This document shows, piece after piece, positions 52,568-61,418 of a DNA stretch of 64,000 bases. Position numbers and translations under genes: made by a program. The notes beneath the pieces are model-generated. The model searched no databases. It saw only the letters and a program-made list of their open reading frames with translations, and was not told the DNA's origin. The stretch lies in contig CAYPNF010000034.1 in the NCBI GenBank assembly GCA_964411985.1, forward strand, positions 1-64,000, given 5' to 3'. This DNA is from CAYPNF01 sp964411985. Lineage in GTDB: Bacteria > Verrucomicrobiota > Verrucomicrobiia > Limisphaerales > J093. Positions within the stretch are counted from its first letter, which is position 1. Every line of letters begins with the position of its first letter.

Positions 52568-53225
52568 ACTTAAAGTCGCCAACCGCAGTCGGGAATCGAC
52601 CGTTGCTGGCCATGTTGGGGTTGCGGATCAAACGGAGGCTCAGCTTGAAGTTCGACGCCTCGGTAAACGCTTTCTCTTGAAACACACCGGTTCGGATGAC
52701 CTGTCCGCCGACGGTGGCCAACACCTCGTTTTCACGAGTGGCCAGGATATCGATACGGGCGATCTCAGGCTTTTGGTGCAGTTGTTTGGAGCGGAACTCG
52801 GCCATCTCGCGCGACTGCTGATCCTGGGCCTTGGCGAAGGCTCCTTTAAGAAAGAGCAGCTTGAGGAGGTCCAGGTGATCGAACTCCTTGGGATTACGGC
52901 TCAGGAAGGCCATGGCCGCCAGTTCGGCCTGTTGAGCGTGGAGATCCTTTGCTTCCTGAAACTGAAGCAACGGACTGATGTAGTAGGTTTGCGATGGGTC
53001 CACAATGACGACCCGTTCCCGGTGCTTGAACTGTTTCACCAGATGATACCGGTCCAAAGCGGCCAGGCAGGTGACCGCCACCGCCACAAAGAACCAGAAC
53101 CAGGGCAGGCGGTCGCGCTGGGCAAAGAGCTGGGTTGGATCGAAGCGCTTGCGCGCGGCCGCGATGCGGGGCTGCCCGGCGTTCGGGGAGGCTGAACTGG
53201 TTTGGCGAAGGGGAGTGGATTCCAT
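52551..53225 (-). CDS. VirB8/TrbF-like inner-membrane protein
   Basis: This 224-residue protein has a cytoplasmic N-terminus and one transmembrane helix near residues 42-58 (WFWFFVAVAVTCLAALD). The periplasmic domain of about 160 residues starts with FKHRERVVIVDPSQTYYISP, the NTF2-like VirB8 domain layout. VirB8 nucleates T4SS assembly. Position before VirB9/VirB10 supports the call. Sequence alone would be weak. Confidence 0.7.
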   Translation of the reverse strand: MESTPLRQTSSASPNAGQPRIAAARKRFDPTQLFAQRDRLPWFWFFVAVAVTCLAALDRYHLVKQFKHRERVVIVDPSQTYYISPLLQFQEAKDLHAQQAELAAMAFLSRNPKEFDHLDLLKLLFLKGAFAKAQDQQSREMAEFRSKQLHQKPEIARIDILATRENEVLATVGGQVIRTGVFQEKAFTEASNFKLSLRLIRNPNMASNGRFPTAVGDFKYEIIK

Positions 53226-53230
53226 AGGAG

Positions 53231-54298
53231 TCAGTAATTGTGGTTTTTGGATCGGGCGATAAGGTCCCGCACGGCCCGATCACCGGTGATGTCATCCCCG
53301 GGCCGGCCGCGGGCACCGCGCGGGGGAAGCCCGCTTCCGGCGATAAGTATGGCTCCCGCACTTCCCTGCCCGGCGGCAGTGGAGAGGGTGCTTAAGACAG
53401 CGGCCATGCCCGCGGCACTGGCGGTCACTGCGGGAATTCCGGTGGCGGCGGCCACGGCGGCCGCGCCTGCGGTAGTAGCGGCGGCTTGCAGAAACCCACC
53501 CACCGCGCCCCCCAGGAGCTGGCCTCCTGCCAGGATGCCTTCGGAGAACACCTTCTGGATGACCAAGGGCGCGGCCACGGTGCTGAACACAATCCAAAAA
53601 GCTAGAACGGCGGCCCCCAGAGAGGCTTGGAGGGTGTATAAGGAGGCGGTCGGATCGACGAAGCGCAGAGCGGGATCAGTCATGAAATCCAGAATCCCCT
53701 GCGTAATAAGGGCAGCGACCGCCCAGCCCAATGGCCACAGAAGGACCCCCACCAGGTGCATCAGGTAACGGCTGCCGATGGAACGTAAGGGGGGGATAGC
53801 CATCAGTCCAATCAGCAGCGGGGAGAGGGCGTAGCCGCTAAAGAGGATGAACTTCTGGAACACATAGGCCCAGAAGAGCATGAGTGAGGCAAAGTGTCCC
53901 ACCAGCCAAAGCAGGCCTGAGATGAGCAGTTCAACGGTAAACCCGTTGAGGTCCCCCAGGATATCCCACCAGGAGCGCTCCGCTCCGGTATCCCGCTTGA
54001 CGACGAGCAGCGCGTTGTATTGGTCTTGCACAGCGGTGGGGTCAATGCCTAACCCGTTGAGGATGGAGGTTTGAAGGAGGCTTTGGACCTGGTTTCCCCA
54101 GGTGGGAAGCAGGACCAGCAGAGCGGTCAGGATCATGATCCGCACCAGGTGCAGCATCAGGGTCTTGGCCGAGAACCCGTGCAGGACAAAAAGGATGGTC
54201 CCGACGATAAAGAGGAGATAGGCCACCAGCTGCAACAGGTCATGGAGCTCCGCGCACTTGCGCAGGAAGGTCGGGAAGAGATCCTCGAAGGGGGCCAT
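53231..54298 (-). CDS. VirB6/TrbL-like polytopic channel protein
   Basis: This 355-residue protein has about seven transmembrane helices (LVAYLLFIVGTILFVLHGF, IMILTALLVLLP, LLISGLLWLVGHFASLMLFW and more). The C-terminal region is Ala/Gly-rich (QAAATTAGAAAVAAATGIP), as in TrbL and VirB6. These proteins form the inner-membrane part of the channel. The start ATG is 21 bases after the VirB5-like stop. Confidence 0.82.
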   Translation of the reverse strand: MAPFEDLFPTFLRKCAELHDLLQLVAYLLFIVGTILFVLHGFSAKTLMLHLVRIMILTALLVLLPTWGNQVQSLLQTSILNGLGIDPTAVQDQYNALLVVKRDTGAERSWWDILGDLNGFTVELLISGLLWLVGHFASLMLFWAYVFQKFILFSGYALSPLLIGLMAIPPLRSIGSRYLMHLVGVLLWPLGWAVAALITQGILDFMTDPALRFVDPTASLYTLQASLGAAVLAFWIVFSTVAAPLVIQKVFSEGILAGGQLLGGAVGGFLQAAATTAGAAAVAAATGIPAVTASAAGMAAVLSTLSTAAGQGSAGAILIAGSGLPPRGARGRPGDDITGDRAVRDLIARSKNHNY

Positions 54299-54319
54299 AA
54301 TGTTTTTGGGAAGCTCGAG

Positions 54320-55120
54320 TTAACGAGTGGGGAAGGTCACCGGGGCGTTGAGCAGACGAAAGGTCCGGCCGTACTTGGCCACCGCTTCGGTGAACTCGGC
54401 GTGCTGTTGCTCTTTCTTGGCTTCCGCCTGCCGCTGCGCATCGGCGCGGTTGGCGACATCCTGGACCAGGGCTGAAGCGCTGGCCTGTTCCACTTCCTGG
54501 TCCGTGCTGGCCAGGGCAGCGGAGAGTCCAGTAAGCAGGGCGCTTAGCTTCTGCACCTCCGCGTCGGTGGTGGCGGAGCGCAACTGTTCCGTTGTGGCGG
54601 CAATCTGGCCCTTGAGCGCCACGCGCCGGGCAGCGGCGTCACTCGAGACCGCGAGGTAGTTGGCCGTGGTCTTCTGCACCGCGGCCGCTGGCAGGTAGGG
54701 CTGGCTACGGCGGGGGACTTTTGCGCCGCCTGGGGTGGTAAACTGGGTGCCGATGCTCTGGTAGAGCCCGCCCGCGGTGTAGACCATGGCTTCGGTGGCG
54801 CGGGCGGACTCCTCGAGCGTCTTCAGGGTTTGGCCTAGCTCGCTCTTGCGGAGGTCATCGATGAGCGGCTTGGCGGTACTCAGCAGGACTTTGGAGGGAT
54901 CACCGAACACGCTCTCGTAGCGCTTGAACTCGTTCACCTGCTCGGTGAGCAAGGAGATCTGCTGAACTTGTTTGCCAATGACTTCGACGAACTTGGCGAT
55001 CTCCTGCACTCCGTTAAGAATGGTTTGCGTGTGGACCGCCGGATCATAAACGGTCCATTGGGCGCAAACCTGAGAGGCGCACAGGAGAGAGAGACCAGCC
55101 AGGGGGATCAAGGTTTTCAT
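54320..55120 (-). CDS. VirB5/TrbJ-like pilus-tip protein
   Basis: This 266-residue exported protein has the signal peptide MKTLIPLAGLSLLCASQVCA. The mature part is largely alpha-helical with the TrbJ pattern VYDPAVHTQTILNGVQEIAK then QISLLTEQVNEFKRYESVFG. TrbJ/VirB5 proteins sit at the pilus tip and mediate adhesion. It is followed by the VirB6-like gene and preceded by a lipoprotein gene. Confidence 0.85.
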   Translation of the reverse strand: MKTLIPLAGLSLLCASQVCAQWTVYDPAVHTQTILNGVQEIAKFVEVIGKQVQQISLLTEQVNEFKRYESVFGDPSKVLLSTAKPLIDDLRKSELGQTLKTLEESARATEAMVYTAGGLYQSIGTQFTTPGGAKVPRRSQPYLPAAAVQKTTANYLAVSSDAAARRVALKGQIAATTEQLRSATTDAEVQKLSALLTGLSAALASTDQEVEQASASALVQDVANRADAQRQAEAKKEQQHAEFTEAVAKYGRTFRLLNAPVTFPTR

Positions 55121-55149
55121 GGTGTCTTTCTAGAGAAGTGCAGGCCCCA

Positions 55150-55581
55150 TTACTCCTCGATGCGGAGATACTTGGTGGAGGGTTGGAAGGTGACCCCGTC
55201 GATGCGCTGCTCGGGCAGCTGCACGGGGTAAAGGCGAACGCTGCCCACCTGGTTGCGCTGGCGTTGGAGGGAAACGTAGAGCCAATACTGCTGCTTCACG
55301 GCGTCACTCTTCCCTTTGTCGTAGCCGGTAGCATATGCTTTCTGGCTCTCCTTTTTGGCCGCGTAGTGGAGCCCCTCACTCAACAGGACGCCCCCAGCCG
55401 CCCCGGCGGCGGTGGCGAGTGGGTTGCCGTCGGAGAGCTCGTGGCCCAGGTAAGCGCCCCCCGCGCCCAAGGCCACGTCGCCGATGGCCCGGGTGGAGGA
55501 GCATCCGCTCAAGAGGGTGGCGCCTGCCAGACAGGCGGCAAGTTCAAGAATCAGGACAAGAGGAGGGTGTTTCATAATCAT
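55150..55581 (-). CDS. Small lipoprotein of the T4SS operon, TrbK/VirB7-like position
   Basis: This 143-residue protein has a lipobox LLSGC at about residues 23-27 and a Gly/Ala-rich glycine-zipper segment (GAGGAYLGHELSDGNP then TAAGAAGGVLLSEG). Glycine-zipper lipoproteins insert near the outer membrane. Start overlaps the VirB4 stop by 4 bases. VirB7-like function is inferred from order and lipobox only. Confidence 0.75.
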   Translation of the reverse strand: MIMKHPPLVLILELAACLAGATLLSGCSSTRAIGDVALGAGGAYLGHELSDGNPLATAAGAAGGVLLSEGLHYAAKKESQKAYATGYDKGKSDAVKQQYWLYVSLQRQRNQVGSVRLYPVQLPEQRIDGVTFQPSTKYLRIEE

Positions 55582-58367
55582 TCTTTGGTAGGGGATTTGG
55601 ATTTACGGTTGGCGTGAAGAACGATGCCTTCCACAACACTGGGGCATTGGCGCAATTCGCGGGCACGGCGGTCAAAGTGTTCGCCGCTGGAGCTGGAGCA
55701 ATAGAGCATCTCCGGGGAGGCGACATTGTGAACCGTGCCGCAGAGGTTGCGGTTGGAATCGGTGTGCAGGTAGGTGAAGGGGGAGAACTTCTGGCCAGAT
55801 TGATGGTCTGGCAAAGGGTAGTTCATGATGGCGTGTTGCGTGACCTCTGGGAGCGAGATGTCTTTACCCATGTCCTCCAGGTCGGTGCGGTCGTTTTGGC
55901 GGAGGATGAAGAACTGGCGGCTGTTGCCAAAGACGGCGGAGCGGATGCGGCTTTGTTTGAAACGGGCGTACTGTTGCACGATGGAGATGTTCCAGCAGTT
56001 GAACTTGCGCAGCTGCGCGTAGCTCTCCTGCACGATTTCCTGTCCACCGGGGATGTCCAGGAACCGGGCGACCTCCTCGTACACGTTGCGTTTGCGCACC
56101 GCCCGGGGCAGGGTCATGATGTGCTTGCGGGCATGGTTGGTGATCAGAAAGCCCGCCGCCGATTTGAGTTCCTTGGCTGACTCAGGAATGTAGCCCAGCT
56201 CGAAGTGAGCGATGCGGCCCGTCAGGGAGAGATTGCTCCGGCCATCGAAGAGACAGCCGTAGTTGCCATCGCGGCACCAGGGCAGCAGCAGCGTGGCGAT
56301 CTCCATGATCTGATCGCGCTCCGCACCCAGCGGCTCGAGCATCATCAACTCCTGGAGCATTCGGTGCGTGGGAAACTCTTCCGCGGTGAAATAGGCGAAG
56401 GCCAGGTTCCGGACCTCTTTGCTCGTTCTGGGGTCTTTGAGGAACCTGAGGGCCTGCGCTTCACTAAACCGGGCGAGATACTCGCGGCCCCATTCATTCC
56501 ACTGCCCGATGCCCGGCAACCCAGGCGCACCGGGTCCAGGCTCCGCAAGAGTGGGTCCAGGCTGCGCCTGGTCGCGGAAGTCGGCGTAGGTTTCGAGGGT
56601 GGTGGCTCCTGGGGGCATGCGTTCCTCGCGAAAGCGTTGCAGGGCCAAAGCGTGCTTGGCGATGTCCAGCAACAGGTCATGCCGTTTCTTGCACCAGTCC
56701 TGAAAGGCGTCCTCATAGAGTAGGTTGATGTATTTTGCGATCTGGGCTTGCCGGAGCATCTGTTTGTCCTCCTGGCTGCTGAGGCCAATCATGCGGGCCA
56801 CCAGGGCGGTGGCGGCGGAGAGGTGGTCAGGAGTCAGTGGCAATCCCTTGGTATCAAGGTAGTTGATGGTCAGATCGCCGTCGGGATGGATGATGATGGG
56901 CCGAGCGCCCTCCTCCACCGTGGCCGTATAGATCCCATAGGAGAGCCCCTCTTCGATGATGACCGTATAACCGAAATAGCCTTCGGTCTGAGTGAGTAGG
57001 TCGCAGACGGTGACGGACTTGCCGGAGCCCGACATTCCTAACAACACCGCGTGTTGGGGGACCTTGTTGTCGTCCGAGCCCGAGAAGGTCTCGACCCCGA
57101 TCAGATTAGAGTTGGGTCCGTCGTAGATGGCTTCGGCGGTGGCCAGGTGGCCGGTGAAGGTGCTGGTGACTGGAAGCATGTCAGCCAGGTAGCGGTGTTC
57201 GGCGTAGAGCTTTCGATATTCGTACCGTCCCCAGGTCCAGCCGGGCCAGGTCTGGAAGAAGAGGTTTTTAGAGGTGCTGGGGAGGTTGCTCTCGAAGTAT
57301 TGGGCTGCGTTCATCGAGTTGATGGCGTTCTTGATCGCTCCGGCCTTGGCGTTCAAGCCATCCCGGGTCTTGTCCCACACGCGAATCACCAAGAGCGCGT
57401 GGAATGGAATCGTCTGGCCCTGCATCAGGGCGTGGATCTTCTTCTGCTTCTTTTCCATCACGGTGAGCAGGGAGATCTTCTTCTCGCTGGCGTAATCCCC
57501 GGCGACGCGCTCATGCTCCTTCTCCTCCTTGGAGATTTCTTTGGTGACGGGGAGCGGGTCGATGTTGACGGTGATCGTGTAGTCCAGAAGGCGCAGGTTG
57601 GTGAGGCGCTGGATGATTCCTGGATAGGTGGTGCGCGGCCAGCGGGTCAGGACCAGGATGGAGTGGTAGTGGCCATCGAGAAAGAAGCCAAAATCGGATT
57701 GCCCGTTGCCCTCGCTATGCCAGCAGTTCTCCTGAATCGTCAGCTCGGGGTCAAAACCCTCAGCGGGATCAAAATCGAACCGGTCGTTCAGGGAGGGGTT
57801 CAGGAACCGCGTAAAGTGCCGGAAATGATCGAGGTCGGACATCGGCAGCACCCGACCGCCGCTCGTCCCCAGAATCTCCAGCAAGAGCTGGTGCACCTGC
57901 TCGAACTCGGACTCCAACTGGTCGAGCAAGCTGGAGTAATACTCGCTGCGCGCTTTCGCCGACTGGAAGGACTTGGGCACGTTTTCCAGGGCGCGGGACA
58001 CATAAAGAATCACCCGCTGGCGCCGAAGCTTGCGCTCTGACATCGCCTGCCAGTAACGGGTGAAGCGCTCGTTGCGCGCCCGCCGGGTCCAGACATTGGT
58101 AAAGCGCTCTGTCTCCTGCTGGTAGCGCAGCAGTTCCCCCTTGTAGTTGGAATCGCAGAAGTACTGCACTTGAAGGCGTTGGTTCTCGTGCAGGGACGCG
58201 AGCAGGAGACAGAGCTGATCCTGGAAGAGGTTGAGATCGCTGGCTGGCGAGTTGGCCAGGTTGGGGGCCTCGAAGACAAACCCCTTGGAAACGTAACCGC
58301 CGCGCCGCAAGGAATGGAATACGAGCAGGTTGCGGGCAAAGAAGCCGTTGGGTGCGCGTTCGAGCAT
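55578..58367 (-). CDS. VirB4/TrbE-like T4SS ATPase
   Basis: This 929-residue protein is the motor common to all conjugative T4SS. Walker A is VLLGMSGSGKSVTV near residue 445, a Walker B-like segment is RKRNVYEEVARFLDIPGG, and motif C with Gln is FNCWNISIVQQYARF. The RAS-like motif is FGNSRQFFILRQNDRTDLED. The N-terminal 400 residues are the VirB4 N-domain (RDGLNAKAGAIKNAINSMNA). An insert near 575-625 (QAQPGPTLAEPGPGAPGLPG) is a Pro/Gly-rich linker with repeats. It should power pilus assembly or DNA transfer. Confidence 0.92.
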   Translation of the reverse strand: MLERAPNGFFARNLLVFHSLRRGGYVSKGFVFEAPNLANSPASDLNLFQDQLCLLLASLHENQRLQVQYFCDSNYKGELLRYQQETERFTNVWTRRARNERFTRYWQAMSERKLRRQRVILYVSRALENVPKSFQSAKARSEYYSSLLDQLESEFEQVHQLLLEILGTSGGRVLPMSDLDHFRHFTRFLNPSLNDRFDFDPAEGFDPELTIQENCWHSEGNGQSDFGFFLDGHYHSILVLTRWPRTTYPGIIQRLTNLRLLDYTITVNIDPLPVTKEISKEEKEHERVAGDYASEKKISLLTVMEKKQKKIHALMQGQTIPFHALLVIRVWDKTRDGLNAKAGAIKNAINSMNAAQYFESNLPSTSKNLFFQTWPGWTWGRYEYRKLYAEHRYLADMLPVTSTFTGHLATAEAIYDGPNSNLIGVETFSGSDDNKVPQHAVLLGMSGSGKSVTVCDLLTQTEGYFGYTVIIEEGLSYGIYTATVEEGARPIIIHPDGDLTINYLDTKGLPLTPDHLSAATALVARMIGLSSQEDKQMLRQAQIAKYINLLYEDAFQDWCKKRHDLLLDIAKHALALQRFREERMPPGATTLETYADFRDQAQPGPTLAEPGPGAPGLPGIGQWNEWGREYLARFSEAQALRFLKDPRTSKEVRNLAFAYFTAEEFPTHRMLQELMMLEPLGAERDQIMEIATLLLPWCRDGNYGCLFDGRSNLSLTGRIAHFELGYIPESAKELKSAAGFLITNHARKHIMTLPRAVRKRNVYEEVARFLDIPGGQEIVQESYAQLRKFNCWNISIVQQYARFKQSRIRSAVFGNSRQFFILRQNDRTDLEDMGKDISLPEVTQHAIMNYPLPDHQSGQKFSPFTYLHTDSNRNLCGTVHNVASPEMLYCSSSSGEHFDRRARELRQCPSVVEGIVLHANRKSKSPTKE

Positions 58368-58370
58368 AGG

Positions 58371-58637
58371 TCAAAGATGGAGGTGTGGAGAGAGAGCCCC
58401 CGGCCGTTGCCCGCGCAATTTCAGGAGGAGGCGATCGGCCCGCTCCAGGTCGCTGATCAGGCGCTGGACGGTGCGGGCCTTGCCAATCTCGTTGGTGGCG
58501 ATGTAGGCCTCGCGTGTATGGCTGATCGCCCGTTCCAGGTGCGCGCGGGCCATCGGGTCCAGGTCGTATCGATAGAGATGCGTGCGCAGGGCATTTTCGA
58601 CTTCGTCCAGGACTTCAAGCAGGGGTTGCGGTTTCAT
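58371..58637 (-). CDS. Small helical protein of the T4SS operon, unknown
   Basis: This 88-residue, mostly helical protein reads LEVLDEVENALRTHLYRYDL then LERAISHTREAYIATNEIGK. It is placed between the VirB3-like and VirB4-like genes with gaps of 3 bases on each side, so it is certainly in the operon. No signal or membrane segment. I do not recognise a family. Confidence 0.75.
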   Translation of the reverse strand: MKPQPLLEVLDEVENALRTHLYRYDLDPMARAHLERAISHTREAYIATNEIGKARTVQRLISDLERADRLLLKLRGQRPGALSPHLHL

Positions 58638-58640
58638 AGG

Positions 58641-58982
58641 TCAGTCTTTTGCCAGGGGATGTTTGGGGGTGCCCTCTTGCCGCAGGTCCGGACTGAAGCC
58701 CGTGCCAGAGATCCAGCGCTCCAGGAAGTCGCGGTCGTAACCAGGGGGTTTGCCCTGGCGCAGGCCAAAGATATAGGCCAAGCACAGGAGCAGTGGGACG
58801 ACCGCGACCCCGAGCGAGGTCAGAAGGCGGGCCTTCAAGCTTACCAGGAGCAGGAAGAAGAGCAGGATGCTGGCTCCGACCCCTCCGATGAGCCACCAGA
58901 CCAGGTTGCCATCCAGTCCCCAGGTGCGGCCCTGGGAGTCAGAGGCCGCGTTGGTATCACTCAGTCGGAGGTTCGCGCTCAT
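58641..58982 (-). CDS. VirB3/TrbD-like inner-membrane protein
   Basis: This 113-residue protein has two adjacent transmembrane helices (LVWWLIGGVGASILLFFLLL and SLGVAVVPLLLCLAYIFGL), followed by a cytoplasmic tail FGLRQGKPPGYDRDFLERW. The order VirB2, VirB3, VirB4 and the size fit VirB3/TrbD, which associates with the VirB4 ATPase. Sequence similarity to classical VirB3 is low. Confidence 0.65.
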   Translation of the reverse strand: MSANLRLSDTNAASDSQGRTWGLDGNLVWWLIGGVGASILLFFLLLVSLKARLLTSLGVAVVPLLLCLAYIFGLRQGKPPGYDRDFLERWISGTGFSPDLRQEGTPKHPLAKD

Positions 58983-58984
58983 GG

Positions 58985-59338
58985 CTAGAAAGCCCCCACG
59001 CCGACGGAGGAACTGTCCTCAATGCCGAAGATCTTGAAGAAGGCGTAGATCACTGCCGGTGCCGCCGCGATGATCGCCCCGCCGATGATCGACATCTTGC
59101 CCTGGTCCACGTCCCCACGGCGGATAGCAAAGCCGCCCGCGATCACGGCGGCGATGCCCAGCACGAAGCCAAACATCATAATCACCGCCAGGCTGTTGCT
59201 GATGCCTGTCTTCAGCTCGGTGGAATCGAAGGCCTGGGCCATCAGCCGCCCGGAGTTGGCCAGCACCACCAGGGCGGCCAGGGCGAAGGTACGCAGCCGG
59301 GCCAGGGTGTTGGGTCGCAGTTGCACGAGTCTCTTCAT
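58985..59338 (-). CDS. VirB2/TrbC-like pilin
   Basis: This 117-residue protein has a long signal peptide (LRTFALAALVVLANSGRLMA, cleavage near AQA) and two hydrophobic helices (LAVIMMFGFVLGIAAVIAGG and IIGGAIIAAAPAVIYAFFKI) separated by the short polar loop RRGDVDQGK. This is the standard two-helix conjugative pilin layout. It is the first gene of the minus-strand operon. The 62-base gap 59339-59400 must contain the divergent promoters of the operon and the AAA+ gene. Confidence 0.85.
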   Translation of the reverse strand: MKRLVQLRPNTLARLRTFALAALVVLANSGRLMAQAFDSTELKTGISNSLAVIMMFGFVLGIAAVIAGGFAIRRGDVDQGKMSIIGGAIIAAAPAVIYAFFKIFGIEDSSSVGVGAF

Positions 59339-59400
59339 GATATGCCTTTGTTGGTTTTGTTAGCGGATCAGCGGATTGTCCGCTCATCACAGGGAAGGTT

Positions 59401-60381
59401 TTGCCAGAAAGAGTCCGCGCGCAGTTGCAGGTGGTACACAACGTGCCGCTCTGTCCGTGCTACGGAAAAGGAGTGAACACAAACCTGACCCCAGAAAAGC
59501 TCGCCCAACTCCTCGCCTTGGACTCACTCCTGCCTTCCCAGATCCGCGGTCAGTCCCAGGTACTGCCACGCATCCTCTCCGTGCTGAGGCGCGGTGAACT
59601 GGGTCTGTGCAAAGCGGGACGGCCCCGAGGCAGCTTCCTTTTCCTGGGCCCCACGGGGGTTGGTAAGACCGAGGCCGCTATTGTGTTTACCAACCACTTG
59701 TTTGGCCCCGGCCGCCTCTTCCGCTTCGACATGTCCGAGTTCCAGAATCAGGAAGCCCTCGGACTGCTCTTGGGCGCAAAACTGGGGGAACGCGGCTTCT
59801 TTGGGGCGATTCGGGCGGCCGCCAGCGAAGGCACCCTTCTCTTTGACGAAATCGAGAAAGGCCATCCGCGCATCATGGACCTGTTTCTGCAGCTCCTCGA
59901 CGCGGCGAGGCTCACGATCGCCACGGGCGAGGCACTGGATTTCTCCGGGTTCTATGTGGTCATGACCACCAACCTTGGCTCGGCGGAGTTGATGAGCCTG
60001 CAGCACTCCAGCGAAGCGACTCTGGAACGACATGTTCTGACGCGAGCCCAGCAGGCGCTGCGGCCGGAGGTCTTTGCACGTATCTCCGAGAAGCTGGTCT
60101 TCTACCGGCTAAGCTACGAACACCAACTGGAGATTGCGGAGAAGTTCCTCGCCCGAGAAATCGCCTTTCTGGCGGAGCGGGGACATCGGTTGGAGTTGCA
60201 CCCGGGCGTCCTGCCCTTTCTGGTAAGAAAAGGATTTCATCCCAAGCTCGGCGCACGCCCCATGCGCGATGCGGTGGAAAAGTTCGTGGGAGACGCTCTG
60301 GCTAATTGTCTCCTCGCCGGAGGTGAAGGGCATGGAGTGCTCAGTGTGGGTGAGACAGGGGATTGTCTAACGGTGCGGTGA
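59401..60381 (+). CDS. ClpB/ClpA-type AAA+ ATPase, single domain
   Basis: A protein of up to 326 residues that corresponds to the second AAA+ module of Clp chaperones. It opens with IRGQSQVLPRILSVLRRGEL, then Walker A LFLGPTGVGKTEAA, FRFDMSEFQ, Walker B LLFDEIEKGHP, sensor 1 MTTNLGSAEL and the ClpB small domain with KGFHPKLGARPMRDAVEKFV. There is no N-terminal domain or middle coiled coil. The start is uncertain: TTG at 59401 or GTG at 59473. It is divergent from the T4SS operon. A stand-alone Clp-like remodeller beside a conjugation operon may disassemble a relaxosome or transposition complex, but this is inferred. Confidence 0.85.
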   Translation: MPERVRAQLQVVHNVPLCPCYGKGVNTNLTPEKLAQLLALDSLLPSQIRGQSQVLPRILSVLRRGELGLCKAGRPRGSFLFLGPTGVGKTEAAIVFTNHLFGPGRLFRFDMSEFQNQEALGLLLGAKLGERGFFGAIRAAASEGTLLFDEIEKGHPRIMDLFLQLLDAARLTIATGEALDFSGFYVVMTTNLGSAELMSLQHSSEATLERHVLTRAQQALRPEVFARISEKLVFYRLSYEHQLEIAEKFLAREIAFLAERGHRLELHPGVLPFLVRKGFHPKLGARPMRDAVEKFVGDALANCLLAGGEGHGVLSVGETGDCLTVR

Positions 60382-60608
60382 ATGGAGCCGCGTTCTCGAG
60401 GTCCCCGGGGGGGGCTCTGCGTTAGCTTGGCCCAATTACGCCCGGGAGGAATGCCCTCAGCTCCGGCCTGTCTGGGCGGCGATTCTCAGGGCTCATGGCA
60501 GCAGGGCATTGGGTCATCACTCGAGACCGCCCAGGCCAGGCCTGATGGGGCGTGCGAGAACTCCTTGAAAAGGGAAGCCGGGGAATAGCAAGATGTGTTG
60601 TCAAGCCT

Positions 60609-61418
60609 ATGAACTTTGCATCTATGCCGACGGACCAGCTCGTCGCAACAGCGCGCTTGCGGGCGCAGGCCGGGGAGAACTTGGACGAGATCCTGGCCGA
60701 GCTAAGGAGTCGTTTTTCCTATCGTGACTGCCCAGCCACCGACAAGGGCTTGATCGCAGAATTCGACCGAACGGTCATCGTTCCGCTCTTTGGTTACACC
60801 CGGCTTTCACCCCAGACGATACGCCTACCAGGGACAAGGGAGTCTCCCGTTCCCACTTTCTATCGCCCACCTCAACAGCCGGGGATCAGTATCGGATCCC
60901 CGAAAATCGTTGAGGCGAGCAAGGCCAACGTTGTGGAAAAGGAGCCCCGCCAGGCAGCTCGAACCCCCACCAGAGCCTTTGTCTCCTATTCCCACCGCGA
61001 TGAGGACATGTTGCATCAATTCCAAATCCATCTTTCCGCGCTCAAGCATCTGGAGCTGCTGGAGGTCTGGAGTGATCGCGAAACTCTTGGAGGAGGCGTG
61101 GTCGATCCGCGTATTCGTGAGCAACTTGAACGAGCTCAGCTCTTCCTCTTGCTCATCAGCAAGGATTTTCTGGCCTCAGAGTACTGCTGCAAGATCGAAC
61201 TAAAGCGTGCACTTGAGCGTCAGCAGGAAGGGGTAGCGACCATCATTCCGATCATTGTCCGCGAATGCGATTGGGATATTCCCGAACTACGCCAATTCAA
61301 AGCGCTGCCAAAGGATGGGAAACCCGTAGACAGCCGCCATTGGAGGAATTCGGATGAAGCTTTCACAAACGTGGCGACTGGCATCCGTCTGCTTCTGGGT
61401 CAGAAGCACGCTTCTTGA
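60609..61418 (+). CDS. TIR-domain protein with an unknown N-terminal domain
   Basis: This 269-residue protein has a C-terminal TIR domain (residues 122-265): RAFVSYSHRDEDM, then VWSDRETLGG, AQLFLLLISKDFLASEYCCK and IIPIIVRECDW. Glu197 in YCCKIEL occupies the place of the catalytic Glu of NAD-cleaving TIR proteins. Residues 1-60 (MNFASMPTDQLVATARL, EILAELRSRF) are a small helical domain. The gene starts 227 bases after the AAA+ gene; this gap shows nothing. Start at the ATG at 60609; the frame is open to 60552. A role in anti-phage signalling is possible, but many bacterial TIR proteins are untested. Confidence 0.85.
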   Translation: MNFASMPTDQLVATARLRAQAGENLDEILAELRSRFSYRDCPATDKGLIAEFDRTVIVPLFGYTRLSPQTIRLPGTRESPVPTFYRPPQQPGISIGSPKIVEASKANVVEKEPRQAARTPTRAFVSYSHRDEDMLHQFQIHLSALKHLELLEVWSDRETLGGGVVDPRIREQLERAQLFLLLISKDFLASEYCCKIELKRALERQQEGVATIIPIIVRECDWDIPELRQFKALPKDGKPVDSRHWRNSDEAFTNVATGIRLLLGQKHAS

